DNA of 36,363 nt from an uncultured Lachnospiraceae bacterium (GCA_910579645.1 CAJTVK010000032.1:1-36363), one strand, 5' to 3'; shown: positions 9,203-19,111, numbered from the stretch's first letter. Notes: generated from the sequence alone by a model not told the origin. Made by a program: numbers and translations.

Positions 9203-9260
9203 AGTGTGTCGGAAATGCTCCATCCAGACGTTATGAGGGAAAGAAAAGGAGGCGTTGCGC

Positions 9261-11021
9261 ATGGACTTTAATGCGGTATATCATAGAGCAAACGATAATT
9301 ATTGCTATCCGTTAAATGAAAATCAGTTGGTAATTAATATCCGTACCGGATATGACATAAAATATGTGAATATCGTACAGGGCGACCCGTTTAAGTCCGG
9401 CATCTTAGGCGGCGGCGAGCATTGGAACGGGGATGCGGTGAATATTCCGTTTAAGAAAAGGCTGAAAAACCAGCTCTGGTGGACAACCACAATGGAACCG
9501 CAGTTTAAGCGGCTGAAATATTATTTTGAGCTGATAACGGAGACCGAGAAATGGTACTATTTTGAAGACGGGTTTGTCAGTGAGGCTCAGATGCATCTGG
9601 AAGGCAGGAGCAGGCAGTGCTTTGTGTTTCCATGGATGAATCCCGCCGATATCCCGGTAACGCCGTCATGGGTCAATGACACCATATGGTACCAGATTTT
9701 TCCGGAGCGGTTCTGCAACGGCGATCCGTCCATCAATCCGGAAGGGACTCTGCCTTGGAGAAATGAAGGCAGCGTGAAGAATTCCGAGTTTTTCGGCGGA
9801 GACCTTCAGGGCATTATTGACAAGCTGGATTATCTGCAGGATTTGGGTATATCGGGGCTGTATCTGACACCGATCAATGAAGCACCGTCCTCCCATAAAT
9901 ATGACACCACCGATTATATGAAGATTGATCCCCATTTCGGCTCGGAGGAAACATTCATCCGGCTGGTGGAGGAAGCCCATGCAAGGCAGATGAAGGTTAT
10001 GCTGGACGGGGTGTTCAACCATTGCGGAAAATATTTCGCGCCTTGGCTGGAAGTGCAGGAAAAAGGCCCGGAATCGGAATATTATGACTGGTTTATGATT
10101 AACGAGTGGCCGTTTGACAGGAGCAGAGGGGCCGCCAAAACGGGGCAGTATTATAGTTTTGCCTTTTTTGACGATATGCCCAAGCTGAATACCAACAATC
10201 CGGCGGTGCGGGAATATCTGCTTGGGGTATGCGAGACTTGGGTGAAGAAATATGACGTGGACGGCCTGCGGCTGGATGTGGCAAATGAGATTTCCCATGT
10301 GTTCTGTAAGGAACTGCGCATAAGAATGAAAGCCATTAAGCCGGATATTTATATTCTGGGCGAGATATGGCATGATGCCATGCCGTGGCTGCGGGGGGAT
10401 GAGTTCGATGCGGTCATGAATTATCCTTTGGGGGAAAGCATCAAGGATTTCTGGATTGACAAAGGGCTGACCAACGAGGATTTTGAATATACGATTAACC
10501 GATGCTATACAGGCTATATGCAGCAGACCAATGACGTGCTGTTCAATCTTTTGGATTCCCATGACACGAAGCGTCTGCGCAGCGACGTAAGGAATCTGGA
10601 TGCCTATTTCCAGCAGCTGGCCGTGCTGTTCTCCATGCCGGGCAGTCCCTGCATTTTTTACGGCACGGAAATTGCCATGGAAGGGGGGCATGACCCGGAC
10701 TGCCGGCGCTGTATGCCGTGGGAGGCTATTGAAGCAGGGGAGTTCCATGACCGGATTGAAATTGTGAAAAGCCTGATTCACCTTCGGAAGGAAGAGCCGC
10801 TGCTCCGGGACAGGCATTTCCATTTCCCGAATAAAATCAACCGTCCGCGTGTCATAGAATTTATGAAAGTGGCTTGGGAAAATGATTATGTGGAAGTTAT
10901 TATCAACTGCGAGGAGGAAGACGTGGAAGTGCCCAGGGAGGGGGAAGTGGTGTTCCAGAGGCATTATATCGACAATGTTTTGCTGCGCAACGGGATATTG
11001 ATCCGGAGGGTGCGGAAGTGA
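9261..11021 (+). CDS. GH13 cyclomaltodextrinase/neopullulanase-like hydrolase
   Basis: This 586-residue alpha-amylase-family enzyme cleaves alpha-1,4 and possibly alpha-1,6 links in maltodextrins or cyclodextrins. An N-terminal beta domain (about 1-125) resembles the CBM34-type module of the GH13_20 group. The barrel follows with WYQIFPERF (about 141), region I DGVFNH (about 249), region II GLRLDVANE with the nucleophile Asp (about 339), region III GEIWHD with the acid Glu (about 368) and region IV SHDTKR with the third Asp (about 434). There is no signal peptide, so it acts in the cytoplasm on imported sugars. AAGGAGG lies 8 bases before this ATG; the TTG two codons earlier is too close to it. 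The MalF/MalG-like genes downstream could supply substrate, but they belong to a separate unit. Confidence 0.93.
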   Translation: MDFNAVYHRANDNYCYPLNENQLVINIRTGYDIKYVNIVQGDPFKSGILGGGEHWNGDAVNIPFKKRLKNQLWWTTTMEPQFKRLKYYFELITETEKWYYFEDGFVSEAQMHLEGRSRQCFVFPWMNPADIPVTPSWVNDTIWYQIFPERFCNGDPSINPEGTLPWRNEGSVKNSEFFGGDLQGIIDKLDYLQDLGISGLYLTPINEAPSSHKYDTTDYMKIDPHFGSEETFIRLVEEAHARQMKVMLDGVFNHCGKYFAPWLEVQEKGPESEYYDWFMINEWPFDRSRGAAKTGQYYSFAFFDDMPKLNTNNPAVREYLLGVCETWVKKYDVDGLRLDVANEISHVFCKELRIRMKAIKPDIYILGEIWHDAMPWLRGDEFDAVMNYPLGESIKDFWIDKGLTNEDFEYTINRCYTGYMQQTNDVLFNLLDSHDTKRLRSDVRNLDAYFQQLAVLFSMPGSPCIFYGTEIAMEGGHDPDCRRCMPWEAIEAGEFHDRIEIVKSLIHLRKEEPLLRDRHFHFPNKINRPRVIEFMKVAWENDYVEVIINCEEEDVEVPREGEVVFQRHYIDNVLLRNGILIRRVRK

Positions 11022-11091
11022 GGATGGGAAGTTCTATGGGGATATCGTGTAAGCGGTGAATATTTATGTTTTGAAAGCCTTTCCTGATATC

Positions 11092-11120
11092 TTGTAATTC
11101 GCATTTTCACATGTTATGTT
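11092..11120 (+). promoter_or_regulatory. putative promoter of the frameshifted membrane gene
   Basis: TTGTAA (11092-11097) and TATGTT (11115-11120) are 17 bp apart, and TG lies one base before the -10 box (an extended -10 form). This is in the gap of about 175 bp before the membrane protein gene. Each box matches four of six consensus bases. Confidence 0.35.
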
Positions 11121-11196
11121 TATTCGGGTGGGGGAAGGGAAACGTACCGATTGAGAAGATGAATTTAGGATTGCTGAAGACAGGAGAATGTGAATT

Positions 11197-12760
11197 ATGG
11201 GGACAGAAATGAGAAAACAATGCTATAAAAATTGGAAAGTATGGAAAAAAAAGAGAGGGATGGCAAGTAAATGTTCTGATGACAAAAAGATTGCGGTTCT
11301 TATGGTAGTCATATTTCTGTCAACAATAGTACCGATGTTGGTCGTAGCCCAATATTCTCATGCCTCAGCAGATGATTTTGGCTGGGATGCTGGAATGCGC
11401 CGGAGGGTATGGAATGAGACGCATTCTCTTTGGGCGTTCTTGGTGACATCGTTTCAAAATACCGTTGCAAGATATAATGATTGGCAGGGTACTTTTACGA
11501 CTACGTTTGTGCAGTCGTTCCAGCCGGAGATTTTTAATGTTAATGCTTATTTCATTGTTCCCTATGTTATGCTACTTTTCTTTTGTGGGGGGACTGGAAT
11601 TTTCTTATATTATATGTTCGTCAAGATAATGAAATTTCGGAAATCGGTTTTTGTTATCATAACCATGTTGTATTTTTTGATTGCAATACAATATGTTCCT
11701 TCTACAGGAGAGGCGTTTTACTGGTATAATGGGGCAGTCGCATATACAATGGCATATTCTGTAATGCTTTTTTGCATTTACTTTGTTTTGAGATATTTGT
11801 TTGAGGGAAAGAAGGTTCACTTGGTTATGGCAGCTTTTTCGGCATTTTTTGTCGGGGGGGGGCAATTACCTGACCATAGTCCTGTTGCCGCTTCTGTTGC
11901 TTTTGATTTTATTTCTGCGGGTGTGCATGGAAGATAATAAGGCCGTAAGGCGCACAAAATTTGTATTACTGCCGTTAGGGGTATTTATGGTAACTGCGGT
12001 TGTGAATATAAAGGCACCGGGTACATTGGTACGCGGTGGAAGTGCTTTTTTTTGTTTTGATTTAAATAGAGTGCTGCAAACAATCGAAAGAGCAGTGTAT
12101 GAAGGGCTGAGAAGCTTTCGCTCGGATTACATGGGGAATCCCGTTATTGTTATATGCATGGTATTGAGCACGCTGTTTATTGTCATGGAAATAGCCGACA
12201 AAGAATATAGGTTTTCATTTAGGTATCCTGTTTTGGTAGTGGCTATGACTTTCGGGAGTTATCTTGCCATGTATGCGCCGACTTATTATGCAGGTGTGGG
12301 AACTCCGTTTGGAAGAATGTCAAATTTGATTTCCTTTTATTTCGAATTAAGTTTTATCTTTGATATAATATATGTGGCAGGGTATGTGATGAATGTATTG
12401 CGGAGGCGTGGAAAGAATATGCCTGCGTCTGTAAAAGAAATGTGGAAGCGGTATAAGATATATTTGATTGGGATGGCAATGCTGGTTATTTTGTTTCATC
12501 CGGAATGGTATCGTAATACGGCGGTGGTTCGAACGGTTTGTTATCTGGCAAGCGGTGAGGCGGAACAGTTTGGGAGGGAGATGGATGAAAGGTATGAGAT
12601 TCTATTGAATGATAATATAAAAATAGCGGAACTGGAACCCTTTTCTGTATCTGCGGGGGTATTGTTCTATTATGATATAGTTGAAGACCCTGACGAATGG
12701 CCGAATTATGCATTGGCTGATTTTTTCAATAAGGATATAGTAAAACTGAAAGAGAAATAA
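11197..12760 (+). pseudogene. DUF6056-like polytopic membrane protein, frameshifted
   Basis: Two overlapping frames (11197-11937 and from about 11801 to 12760) make one protein of about 520 residues if a single G is removed from the run of nine G at 11854-11862. The joined segment would read FFVGGGNYLTIVLL and continue a transmembrane helix. The protein starts with a basic tail and a hydrophobic helix, followed by an outside loop with SADDFGWD, then about eight to ten more hydrophobic segments and a soluble C-terminus. The early ADDF signature and topology resemble DUF6056, often found near glycan or polymer loci. The region is visibly AT-richer than its neighbours, with different codon use, suggesting transfer. 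It may be a true mutation, a phase-variable tract, slippage, or a sequencing error. AGGAG lies 10 bases before the ATG. Confidence 0.7.
11854..11862 (+). repeat. G9 homopolymer at the frameshift
   Basis: A run of nine G falls exactly where the two reading frames of the membrane protein must join. Eight G would restore one continuous frame. Nine G leaves a first product of 246 residues ending at 11937. Confidence 0.95.
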
Positions 12761-12829
12761 TTAATATTCGGTCGTTTCCTACGGCGAAAGCGTTCAGAAA
12801 TTATTAAGAAATGCGAGATTGTATAAAAG

Positions 12830-12863
12830 CACCATATATGATATTCTATATATGGTGTTTTTT
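12830..12863 (+). terminator. rho-independent terminator
   Basis: CACCATATAT (12830-12839) pairs perfectly with ATATATGGTG (12848-12857) across an 8-base loop, followed by six T. It closes the transcription unit of the membrane protein gene, 69 bp after its stop codon. Confidence 0.88.
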
Positions 12864-13080
12864 AATGCATACGGGCATCCGATGAAAGAATGTCGGCGAA
12901 AGCTGACGGGGAAGCATTGCCCTACAGCTTCTGCGTCTGTCTGCTTTGGAAATCACCGGTAAGGCATGAAAGGGGACAGCAGACGGTTCGGCGGTTTTCA
13001 TGCCGGGGAGCATATGGATTGTGAGAAAGGGGCAGGAAAAGTTGAAGCCAAATAAGAGAATGGGAAAAGAAGGAAAAGGG
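12864..13080 (+). other. structured leader region ahead of the transport locus
   Basis: The 320-bp gap between the membrane protein and the first binding protein holds the terminator and then this stretch, with no plausible gene. It contains a 6-bp hairpin with a GAAA tetraloop (12892-12907), a possible GTCTGC/GCAGAC pairing (12938-12943 with 12979-12984), and a perfect 9-bp inverted repeat GGCATGAAA/TTTCATGCC (12963-12971 with 12996-13004). I recognise no known riboswitch and no convincing promoter. It may be a 5' leader that controls the transport operon. Confidence 0.35.
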
Positions 13081-15774
13081 ATGAAACGCAGTTGGAAAAA
13101 GCTGGCCGCAGCTGCGGCCGTGCTGTTGGCCGCAGCGTCGGCGGCAGGCTGCGGAAAGAGCCAAGGGGCGACTACCGCACAGAAGGAATTTGTTTATGTG
13201 CCGGAATTCGTGAACCTGCCTATAGAAGACAATATGGATCAGATGACGGTGGCCGGAGATACCATCTATTTTGTTTCCGGCAGATGGGATGATGAGTTAA
13301 ACAGTTATCAGAATTACTTGGGAAAGATAAAGGTGGGAGAGACGACGCCGGAGAAGGTACTGCTTGCCGTCAGCGAAGACGAAAATATAATGAGGTCTTC
13401 CATTAAAGAGGACGGAAGCCTGTTGGCAGTGGTTTCTACTTATTTATATGAGGATGCCGCAGACAGCAGTGCGGACGGACAGCCGGACGGAGAGAGCGGC
13501 GCGGCTGGGCAGGAAGAGACCGGAGCGGAAGCGGGAGATGCGGCCGACGGAGCGGAAGATAAGACTTCGGAAAAAGAAACAGAAGAGAGCGGGAAAGAAA
13601 CGCAGGGGGAAAACGGGGACTTAGGCGCGGAATCCTCGGAGACGGCGCAATCCGCAGCCGGTTCGGATACAGGAGATACGGATAAGGAAGGCGGCGGAAG
13701 CGAAAGTGCATCAAACGGAGCGGACGGAGAAAATGCAGGCAGTGAGGAAGAAGAGACGGAAAGTGCAGAAGGCGGAAGCACTGATACGGCAGTAGTATCG
13801 GAAGGGTCTTCCACGACAGTCATACTCAGCACTGACGGCAGTGAAGTGCACAGCTTTGCAGTGGCAGAGGCCGCGACGGAAGAAATAGCTGCGGACGGGG
13901 ATTACCGGGTGCCTGTCGGTCAGAAAACGGAGCTCTGGAAAATCGCCTCCGACGGGAATGTGACGGAGAAAATCGATCTGAATTCGATTATGGACAATCC
14001 CAACGATTTTTACGTGCAGTATCTGACGGAGGATAAGGACGGCAATATTTATGTGGGATATGATCAGTCCGTCATAGTCATGGATAAGGAAGGGAAGAAG
14101 CTGTTTGATCTGAAAGCGGATAACTGGATTAATTCCCTGTTTGCCACAAAGAGCGGCGAGGTGCTGATTACTTATTGGAATCAGAATTTTGAAGTACATA
14201 CGATTGATGTGGCGGGGAAGAAAATCGGGGATAAGGTAGAAGCACTGAGTTCCATGGGAAACGGGAATTTTAATTTTGCACAAGGTGTGGGTACGGATTT
14301 ATTGTTCAGTGTGAACGGTAATCTCTATACTTATAATTTTGGCGATGAGAAGCCCCAGGAAGTGCTGAACTGGATTGATGCAGATATTGACGAAGGGCGC
14401 ATCCAAAGCTTCACCATGCTGGAGGACGGGCGGATTTTGATTGTCACGTCCGGCTGGGACGGGGAAAGCGATACCAATCAGGTGGAAATGATTTACCTGA
14501 CGAAGAAAAAAGGTTCTGAGGTGCCGGAAAAGAAAATTATTACTTATGGAACTCTGATGCTGGACTATAATGTAAGGAACCGGATTCTTGCGTTTAACCG
14601 GACGAATCAGGAGTATCGTATCGAAGTGAAGGAATATTATACGGATATGGCGGAAGACGCATACAGCAATGCCGTAGCAAAAATGAATGCGGATATTGTC
14701 AGCGGGCAGTGTCCGGATATCATAGACCTTTCCCATGGAGTCATCCAAAGTTATGTGGCCAAAGGCATCGTGGAGGATTTATATCCTTTTATGGATAAGG
14801 ATGAGGAAATCAACAGGGAAGATTATTTGGAGAATGTACGGAAGGCATATGAGATCAACGGCAAGCTGTATGCGTTGCCGCCGGATTTCTTTATCTCCAC
14901 TGTTTTAGGGAAAGTATCGGATTTGGGAGATAGGCATAGCATTACTTTGGACGACGTAATGAAACTTTCCGAAAGACTGCCCGAAGGAGCGGAACTGTAT
15001 CAGTATGCCAGCAAAAGCTCGGTACTCCAGAACATTATGAGGATGAACATGGACGTATTTGTGAATTGGGAGACCGGGGAATGTAAGTTTAACAGTGAAG
15101 AGTTTGTAAAAGCGTTGGAGTTTGCAAATTCTTTCCCGAAGGAAGTCAATTGGGAGGCGGAGCGACCAAGCACTCCCACAAGAATACGGGAAGGGAAACT
15201 GATTATGATGGATGCTTCCGTTTCCTCCATGCAGGAATATCAGATGTATAAAGGAATGTTTGGTGAGCCGGTGGCATTTGTGGGCTATCCGACATCGAAA
15301 GAAAGCGGTTCCTGCATTATTTCCAACGGTGCGTTATTGGGTATGAGCTCCAAGTCACCTTATCAGGACGGAGTATGGCAGTTTATAAAGACCGGCATCA
15401 CGAAAGAAGCACAGGAGAAAAATTCCAATTACCGCTACGGTTTTCCGGTTATGAAGTCTGCATTGGAAAAGCAGTTTGCAGAGGATATGGAAGAAGAGTA
15501 TTATGAGGGAGCGGACGGTGAAAAAGTAAAGCAGCCGAAGACTACTTGGGGATATGACGACTTCCAGATTGAGATTTATGCGGCGACGGAAGAAGAGGTA
15601 TCTGCGGTCAGGGAACTGATAGAGAGTGTAGATATCGCATATCAGTATGATATGCAGATGTTCTCCATCATAGAGGAAGAGACGGGGGCATTTTTTGAAG
15701 GGCAGAAATCGGCAAAGGAAGTGGCGGACATTATTCAGAGCCGGGTGCAGATTTATGTCAATGAAAACAGATAG
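13081..15774 (+). CDS. propeller-fused solute-binding lipoprotein 1
   Basis: This 897-residue exported lipoprotein has a basic start (MKRSWKK), a hydrophobic core and the lipobox ASAAGC. The first half has short beta repeats such as DGNIYVGYDQSVIVMD and EDGRILIVTSGW, consistent with a beta-propeller. The second half, from about residue 490, resembles family 1 sugar-binding proteins (RNRILAFNRTNQEYRIEV, MNADIVSGQCPDIIDL, GVWQFIKTGIT). A Glu/Ser/Gly/Ala-rich acidic insert (about residues 124-240) interrupts the propeller and is missing in both paralogues. I chose the ATG at 13081 because GAAGGAAAAGGG precedes it and the signal peptide starts there; an upstream in-frame ATG at 13000 would bury the signal. 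It is first in a seven-gene locus with two permeases. The substrate is unknown, probably an oligosaccharide. Confidence 0.88.
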   Translation: MKRSWKKLAAAAAVLLAAASAAGCGKSQGATTAQKEFVYVPEFVNLPIEDNMDQMTVAGDTIYFVSGRWDDELNSYQNYLGKIKVGETTPEKVLLAVSEDENIMRSSIKEDGSLLAVVSTYLYEDAADSSADGQPDGESGAAGQEETGAEAGDAADGAEDKTSEKETEESGKETQGENGDLGAESSETAQSAAGSDTGDTDKEGGGSESASNGADGENAGSEEEETESAEGGSTDTAVVSEGSSTTVILSTDGSEVHSFAVAEAATEEIAADGDYRVPVGQKTELWKIASDGNVTEKIDLNSIMDNPNDFYVQYLTEDKDGNIYVGYDQSVIVMDKEGKKLFDLKADNWINSLFATKSGEVLITYWNQNFEVHTIDVAGKKIGDKVEALSSMGNGNFNFAQGVGTDLLFSVNGNLYTYNFGDEKPQEVLNWIDADIDEGRIQSFTMLEDGRILIVTSGWDGESDTNQVEMIYLTKKKGSEVPEKKIITYGTLMLDYNVRNRILAFNRTNQEYRIEVKEYYTDMAEDAYSNAVAKMNADIVSGQCPDIIDLSHGVIQSYVAKGIVEDLYPFMDKDEEINREDYLENVRKAYEINGKLYALPPDFFISTVLGKVSDLGDRHSITLDDVMKLSERLPEGAELYQYASKSSVLQNIMRMNMDVFVNWETGECKFNSEEFVKALEFANSFPKEVNWEAERPSTPTRIREGKLIMMDASVSSMQEYQMYKGMFGEPVAFVGYPTSKESGSCIISNGALLGMSSKSPYQDGVWQFIKTGITKEAQEKNSNYRYGFPVMKSALEKQFAEDMEEEYYEGADGEKVKQPKTTWGYDDFQIEIYAATEEEVSAVRELIESVDIAYQYDMQMFSIIEEETGAFFEGQKSAKEVADIIQSRVQIYVNENR

Positions 15775-15804
15775 GCTTTGCAGTTAGGAGAGATGAGGAA
15801 GAGC

Positions 15805-18048
15805 ATGAGAAACAGTAAAAAGCAGAAAGCATGGGGGGCTTTGGCGGCAGCTTTATTGCTGACGCTCTGCGGGTGCGGAAAGGATGCCGGGAAGGAGACG
15901 GCGGAGCGGGAAGGGAATCCGCAGGAAGATTTTGTCTATGTGCCGGAATACCTTTCGCTGAATCAGTATTGTGAAAATATCGGCACGGTTATATTGGGGG
16001 AGAATGAGGAAGTGTTCTTTACCGGCCTGAAGGATGAGAAAAACGTTCTGTATTCCCTGAAAATCGGAGAGGATACGGTAAAGGAGTTTCCGTTGGAGAC
16101 GGAGAACGGAATTTATATCTCATCGGTAGGGAAGGACGCAGAAGGAAACCTGCTGTTCGGGCTGACAGGTTATGAGGGAGACCCGGAAGCAGGGGGGACA
16201 ATCAGCCAAGTGATAATCAAGAAGGTTTCTCCTGACGGGAAGGAATTGGAAACCATTGATACCGGCAATGCCTTTACGAAAAAAGATGCTTTTTCTTTTT
16301 ATATTGCCGGTCTTCTGCAGGGGCAGGACGGAAATTATTATATCTGTTCCGGTGAGGATATTTATGTGCTGCGGGAGGACGGAAGCTTATATTGCGAAAT
16401 TCCGGTGGGACAGTATATTTCCAATATGTTTGCCCTGAGGGACGGGCGTGTGGCAGTGGTCTACCGCGGGAATGTGGGATACAGTTTGGAGGAAGTGGAT
16501 TTTTCCCAGAAGGGGACGAAGCCCCTGAATACTTCCATTGTGTTTGATTACGGCACTTATCAGGGCGGCAAGGATACGGATTTGCTTTATACGCAGAACT
16601 CGGTGCTGTATGCCTGCAATCTTTCGGACGAGAAACCTACGTCCTTGCTGAACTGGATGGACAGCGACATAAACAGCAACTATCTGAGGGATTTTGAAAT
16701 TCTGCAGGATGGGCGGATTGTGGCAGTCACGGTAGATTACAGTTCGGGAGGGGAAACGGAACTGAGCGTGCTGACGAAAAAGAGCCGTTCCGAAGTGCCG
16801 GAAAAAGAGATTCTCGTATATTCTTCCTGGTATGTTCCTTATTATGTGGAAAAGGACATAGTGGCTTTTAATAAACGCAGCAGCAAGTATCGGATTGAAG
16901 TGCGGGAGTATGGGGATGAAAGCACGGAAATAGAAGAAAAGATAACGATGATGAATACGGATCTGACGGGAGAGCAGCCGCCGGATATTATCGACTTAAC
17001 TTATTGCCCGTTATCTCTGGAGCAGCTGATTGCGGCAGGCGTTGTGGAGGACATAATGCCCTATTTAGAGGCGGACGACACCATTCGGAAAGAGGATTAT
17101 GTGGAAAATGCCCTGCGTGCCTATGAGAGGGACGGTAAGCTGTATGCTATCATGCCTTGTTACGGAATAGAGGCCATTATAGGCCGTGTTTCCGATGTGG
17201 GAAACGGGAAAACCTGGACACTGGATGAAATGATGGCATTGGCCGATTCCAAAGGGGCGGATACGGAAGTGCTTCAATATATGACGAAGAGCAGCATGCT
17301 CCATATGATGTGTGCGGCAAATCAAGGATTATTTGTGGATGCGGAGAACGGAACCTGTGATTTTTCAGGGGAAGAGTTCGGTAAGATTCTGGAATTTGCC
17401 GGCCGTTTTCCTGCCGATGCAGAGTATGACCCAAATGCTCCGTCTCAGATAGAGAAGCTGCGTAACGGCAAGCTGCTGCTGTTGATGGAAACCGTGACGG
17501 CAGTTTCCCAGTATCAGATGTTTGAATATGAATTCGGGGAACCGGTGAACATCATTGGCTACCCTACTTTCGGCGGCAGCGGCCTGATGCTTGTTCCCAA
17601 CAGCACCACGGTAGCCATGCATGCATCCTCGGAGAACAAGGAGGGCGTGTGGGAATTTATCCGGTTCAATTTAACGGAAGAACGTCAGGAAAAATTGGGT
17701 ACTGCCAACGGCGGCTTCCCGATACTGAAATCCGCATTGGATAAGATGCTGGAAAAAGAAACGGAAGACGAGTATTATGTGGATGCGGACGGCAATAAGC
17801 AGATTACTTCAAAATCCGTTTGGTCAACGGATGACTTTACCGTAGAAGTGTATGCGGCCACGCAGGAACAGGTGGACAGGGTGCGTGAGATGATTGACAC
17901 GGCGCAGCCGGATATCGGCATTGACCAACAGCTGTTTGCCATTATTAATGAGGAAGCGCAGGCATATTTTGACGGTCAGAAGACGGTGGAGGATGTGGCT
18001 TCCTTGGTGCAGAACCGTGTGCAGACTTATCTGAATGAAACGAAATAA
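15805..18048 (+). CDS. propeller-fused solute-binding lipoprotein 2
   Basis: This 747-residue paralogue of its upstream neighbour keeps the same order. It has a lipoprotein signal with lipobox LTLCGC, then the shared mature start EDFVYVPEYLSLN, propeller-like repeats (EDIYVLREDGSLY), and a binding-protein half from about residue 340 (KDIVAFNKRSSKYRIEV, MMNTDLTGEQPPDIIDL, GVWEFIRFNL). It lacks the acidic insert of the first copy. I chose the ATG at 15805 because GAGGAA precedes it and the signal peptide begins there; an ATG at 15793 and a TTG at 15778 are also in frame. It starts 30 bp after the first lipoprotein gene, so they are very likely co-transcribed. Two tandem copies suggest different ligands or a two-part receptor. 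Confidence 0.87.
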   Translation: MRNSKKQKAWGALAAALLLTLCGCGKDAGKETAEREGNPQEDFVYVPEYLSLNQYCENIGTVILGENEEVFFTGLKDEKNVLYSLKIGEDTVKEFPLETENGIYISSVGKDAEGNLLFGLTGYEGDPEAGGTISQVIIKKVSPDGKELETIDTGNAFTKKDAFSFYIAGLLQGQDGNYYICSGEDIYVLREDGSLYCEIPVGQYISNMFALRDGRVAVVYRGNVGYSLEEVDFSQKGTKPLNTSIVFDYGTYQGGKDTDLLYTQNSVLYACNLSDEKPTSLLNWMDSDINSNYLRDFEILQDGRIVAVTVDYSSGGETELSVLTKKSRSEVPEKEILVYSSWYVPYYVEKDIVAFNKRSSKYRIEVREYGDESTEIEEKITMMNTDLTGEQPPDIIDLTYCPLSLEQLIAAGVVEDIMPYLEADDTIRKEDYVENALRAYERDGKLYAIMPCYGIEAIIGRVSDVGNGKTWTLDEMMALADSKGADTEVLQYMTKSSMLHMMCAANQGLFVDAENGTCDFSGEEFGKILEFAGRFPADAEYDPNAPSQIEKLRNGKLLLLMETVTAVSQYQMFEYEFGEPVNIIGYPTFGGSGLMLVPNSTTVAMHASSENKEGVWEFIRFNLTEERQEKLGTANGGFPILKSALDKMLEKETEDEYYVDADGNKQITSKSVWSTDDFTVEVYAATQEQVDRVREMIDTAQPDIGIDQQLFAIINEEAQAYFDGQKTVEDVASLVQNRVQTYLNETK

Positions 18049-18085
18049 AGCATGGGACGGGCATGGAACGGCGGGAGCGGGTTTC

Positions 18086-19111
18086 ATGTCCGCCGCAGGG
18101 CCGATTTGGAAAAAGGTGAGACAAATAAAAAGAGAAGCAAAAGGGACCGGCAGCATAAAGAGCCATGCGCCCAAGATTCCGAAGGGAATGAAAAAGATTC
18201 TGCCCGCATCGGTGAAAGGCGGGAAAGAAGGAAAGAGCGGCATTCAAAAGAAGAACGCAAAGAGCAGGAGAACTTCTGCAGCATTTCTTACTCCGAGTGT
18301 ATGCGGGGTGATGCTGTTCTTTGTGGTTCCTTTTATTGTCGTTTTTTATTATGCAGTGGTAAATAATCCCATACAGCATCATTTTGTGTTTCTGGATAAT
18401 TTTGTCAATGTGTTCCATAACGCGGCATTCCGGCAGGCGGCATACAATACCATGAAATTTTCGGCGATAGCGGTGCCTCTTGCCGTCGTGCTGTCATTGG
18501 GGCTGGCTATGCTGCTGGACAGTAAGATACCCTTTAAAAGCCAGTTCCGTACTTTTTTCTTAACGCCTATGATGGTGCCGATTGCGTCCATTGTGCTGAT
18601 TTGGCAGGTATTGTTCCATTATAACGGCATGGTAAACGATATCACGGCTCTGTTCGGGGCGGGAAAGATTGACTGGCTGAAATCGGAGCATGCACAGGTA
18701 GTGATTATTGTATTGTTTTTATGGAAGAACTTAGGGTATAATATGATTCTGTTCATGTCTGCTTTGAGCAGCATACCGAAGGATATTTTGGAAGTGGCGG
18801 TATTGGAGAGCGCAAAGCCATGGCAGATTTTTGTTCATATTAAAATACGGTATCTGTCTTCCACCATATTATTTGTGACAATTATGTCATTGATTAATTC
18901 CTTTAAGGTATTCCGGGAAATCTATCTTCTGACCGATGATTATCCTTACAATACGGTTTATATGATGCAGCATTTTATGAACAACACCTTCGGCAATCTG
19001 GATTATCAGAAACTGTCTGCGGCGGCGATACTGATGTCTCTTGTGATGATTGTCATCATTGGGATTTTATTCCTGACGGAAAATCATTTCGGAAAGGACG
19101 TGGAAGGATGA
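18086..19111 (+). CDS. sugar ABC transporter permease, MalF-like
   Basis: This is a binding-protein-dependent permease with a basic cytoplasmic N-terminal tail and six hydrophobic segments, beginning with TPSVCGVMLFFVVPFIVVFYY. The ATPase-coupling EAA loop is EVAVLESAKPWQIFVHIKI, a slightly altered form of EAAxxDGAxxxxxF. It pairs with the next gene to form the membrane channel. The start is uncertain. The ATG at 18086 has GGGAGCGG a few bases ahead and lies just past the previous stop; the frame is open back to an ATG at 18035 inside the previous gene, and an ATG at 18188 would still leave all helices intact. The stop overlaps the next start by four bases (ATGA), implying coupled translation. 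Confidence 0.9.
   Translation: MSAAGPIWKKVRQIKREAKGTGSIKSHAPKIPKGMKKILPASVKGGKEGKSGIQKKNAKSRRTSAAFLTPSVCGVMLFFVVPFIVVFYYAVVNNPIQHHFVFLDNFVNVFHNAAFRQAAYNTMKFSAIAVPLAVVLSLGLAMLLDSKIPFKSQFRTFFLTPMMVPIASIVLIWQVLFHYNGMVNDITALFGAGKIDWLKSEHAQVVIIVLFLWKNLGYNMILFMSALSSIPKDILEVAVLESAKPWQIFVHIKIRYLSSTILFVTIMSLINSFKVFREIYLLTDDYPYNTVYMMQHFMNNTFGNLDYQKLSAAAILMSLVMIVIIGILFLTENHFGKDVEG

Noticed and set aside
12864..13080. Known riboswitch class (such as c-di-GMP types) in the leader of the transport locus
   Set aside because: Hairpins are present, but I could not match the conserved core of any class I know.
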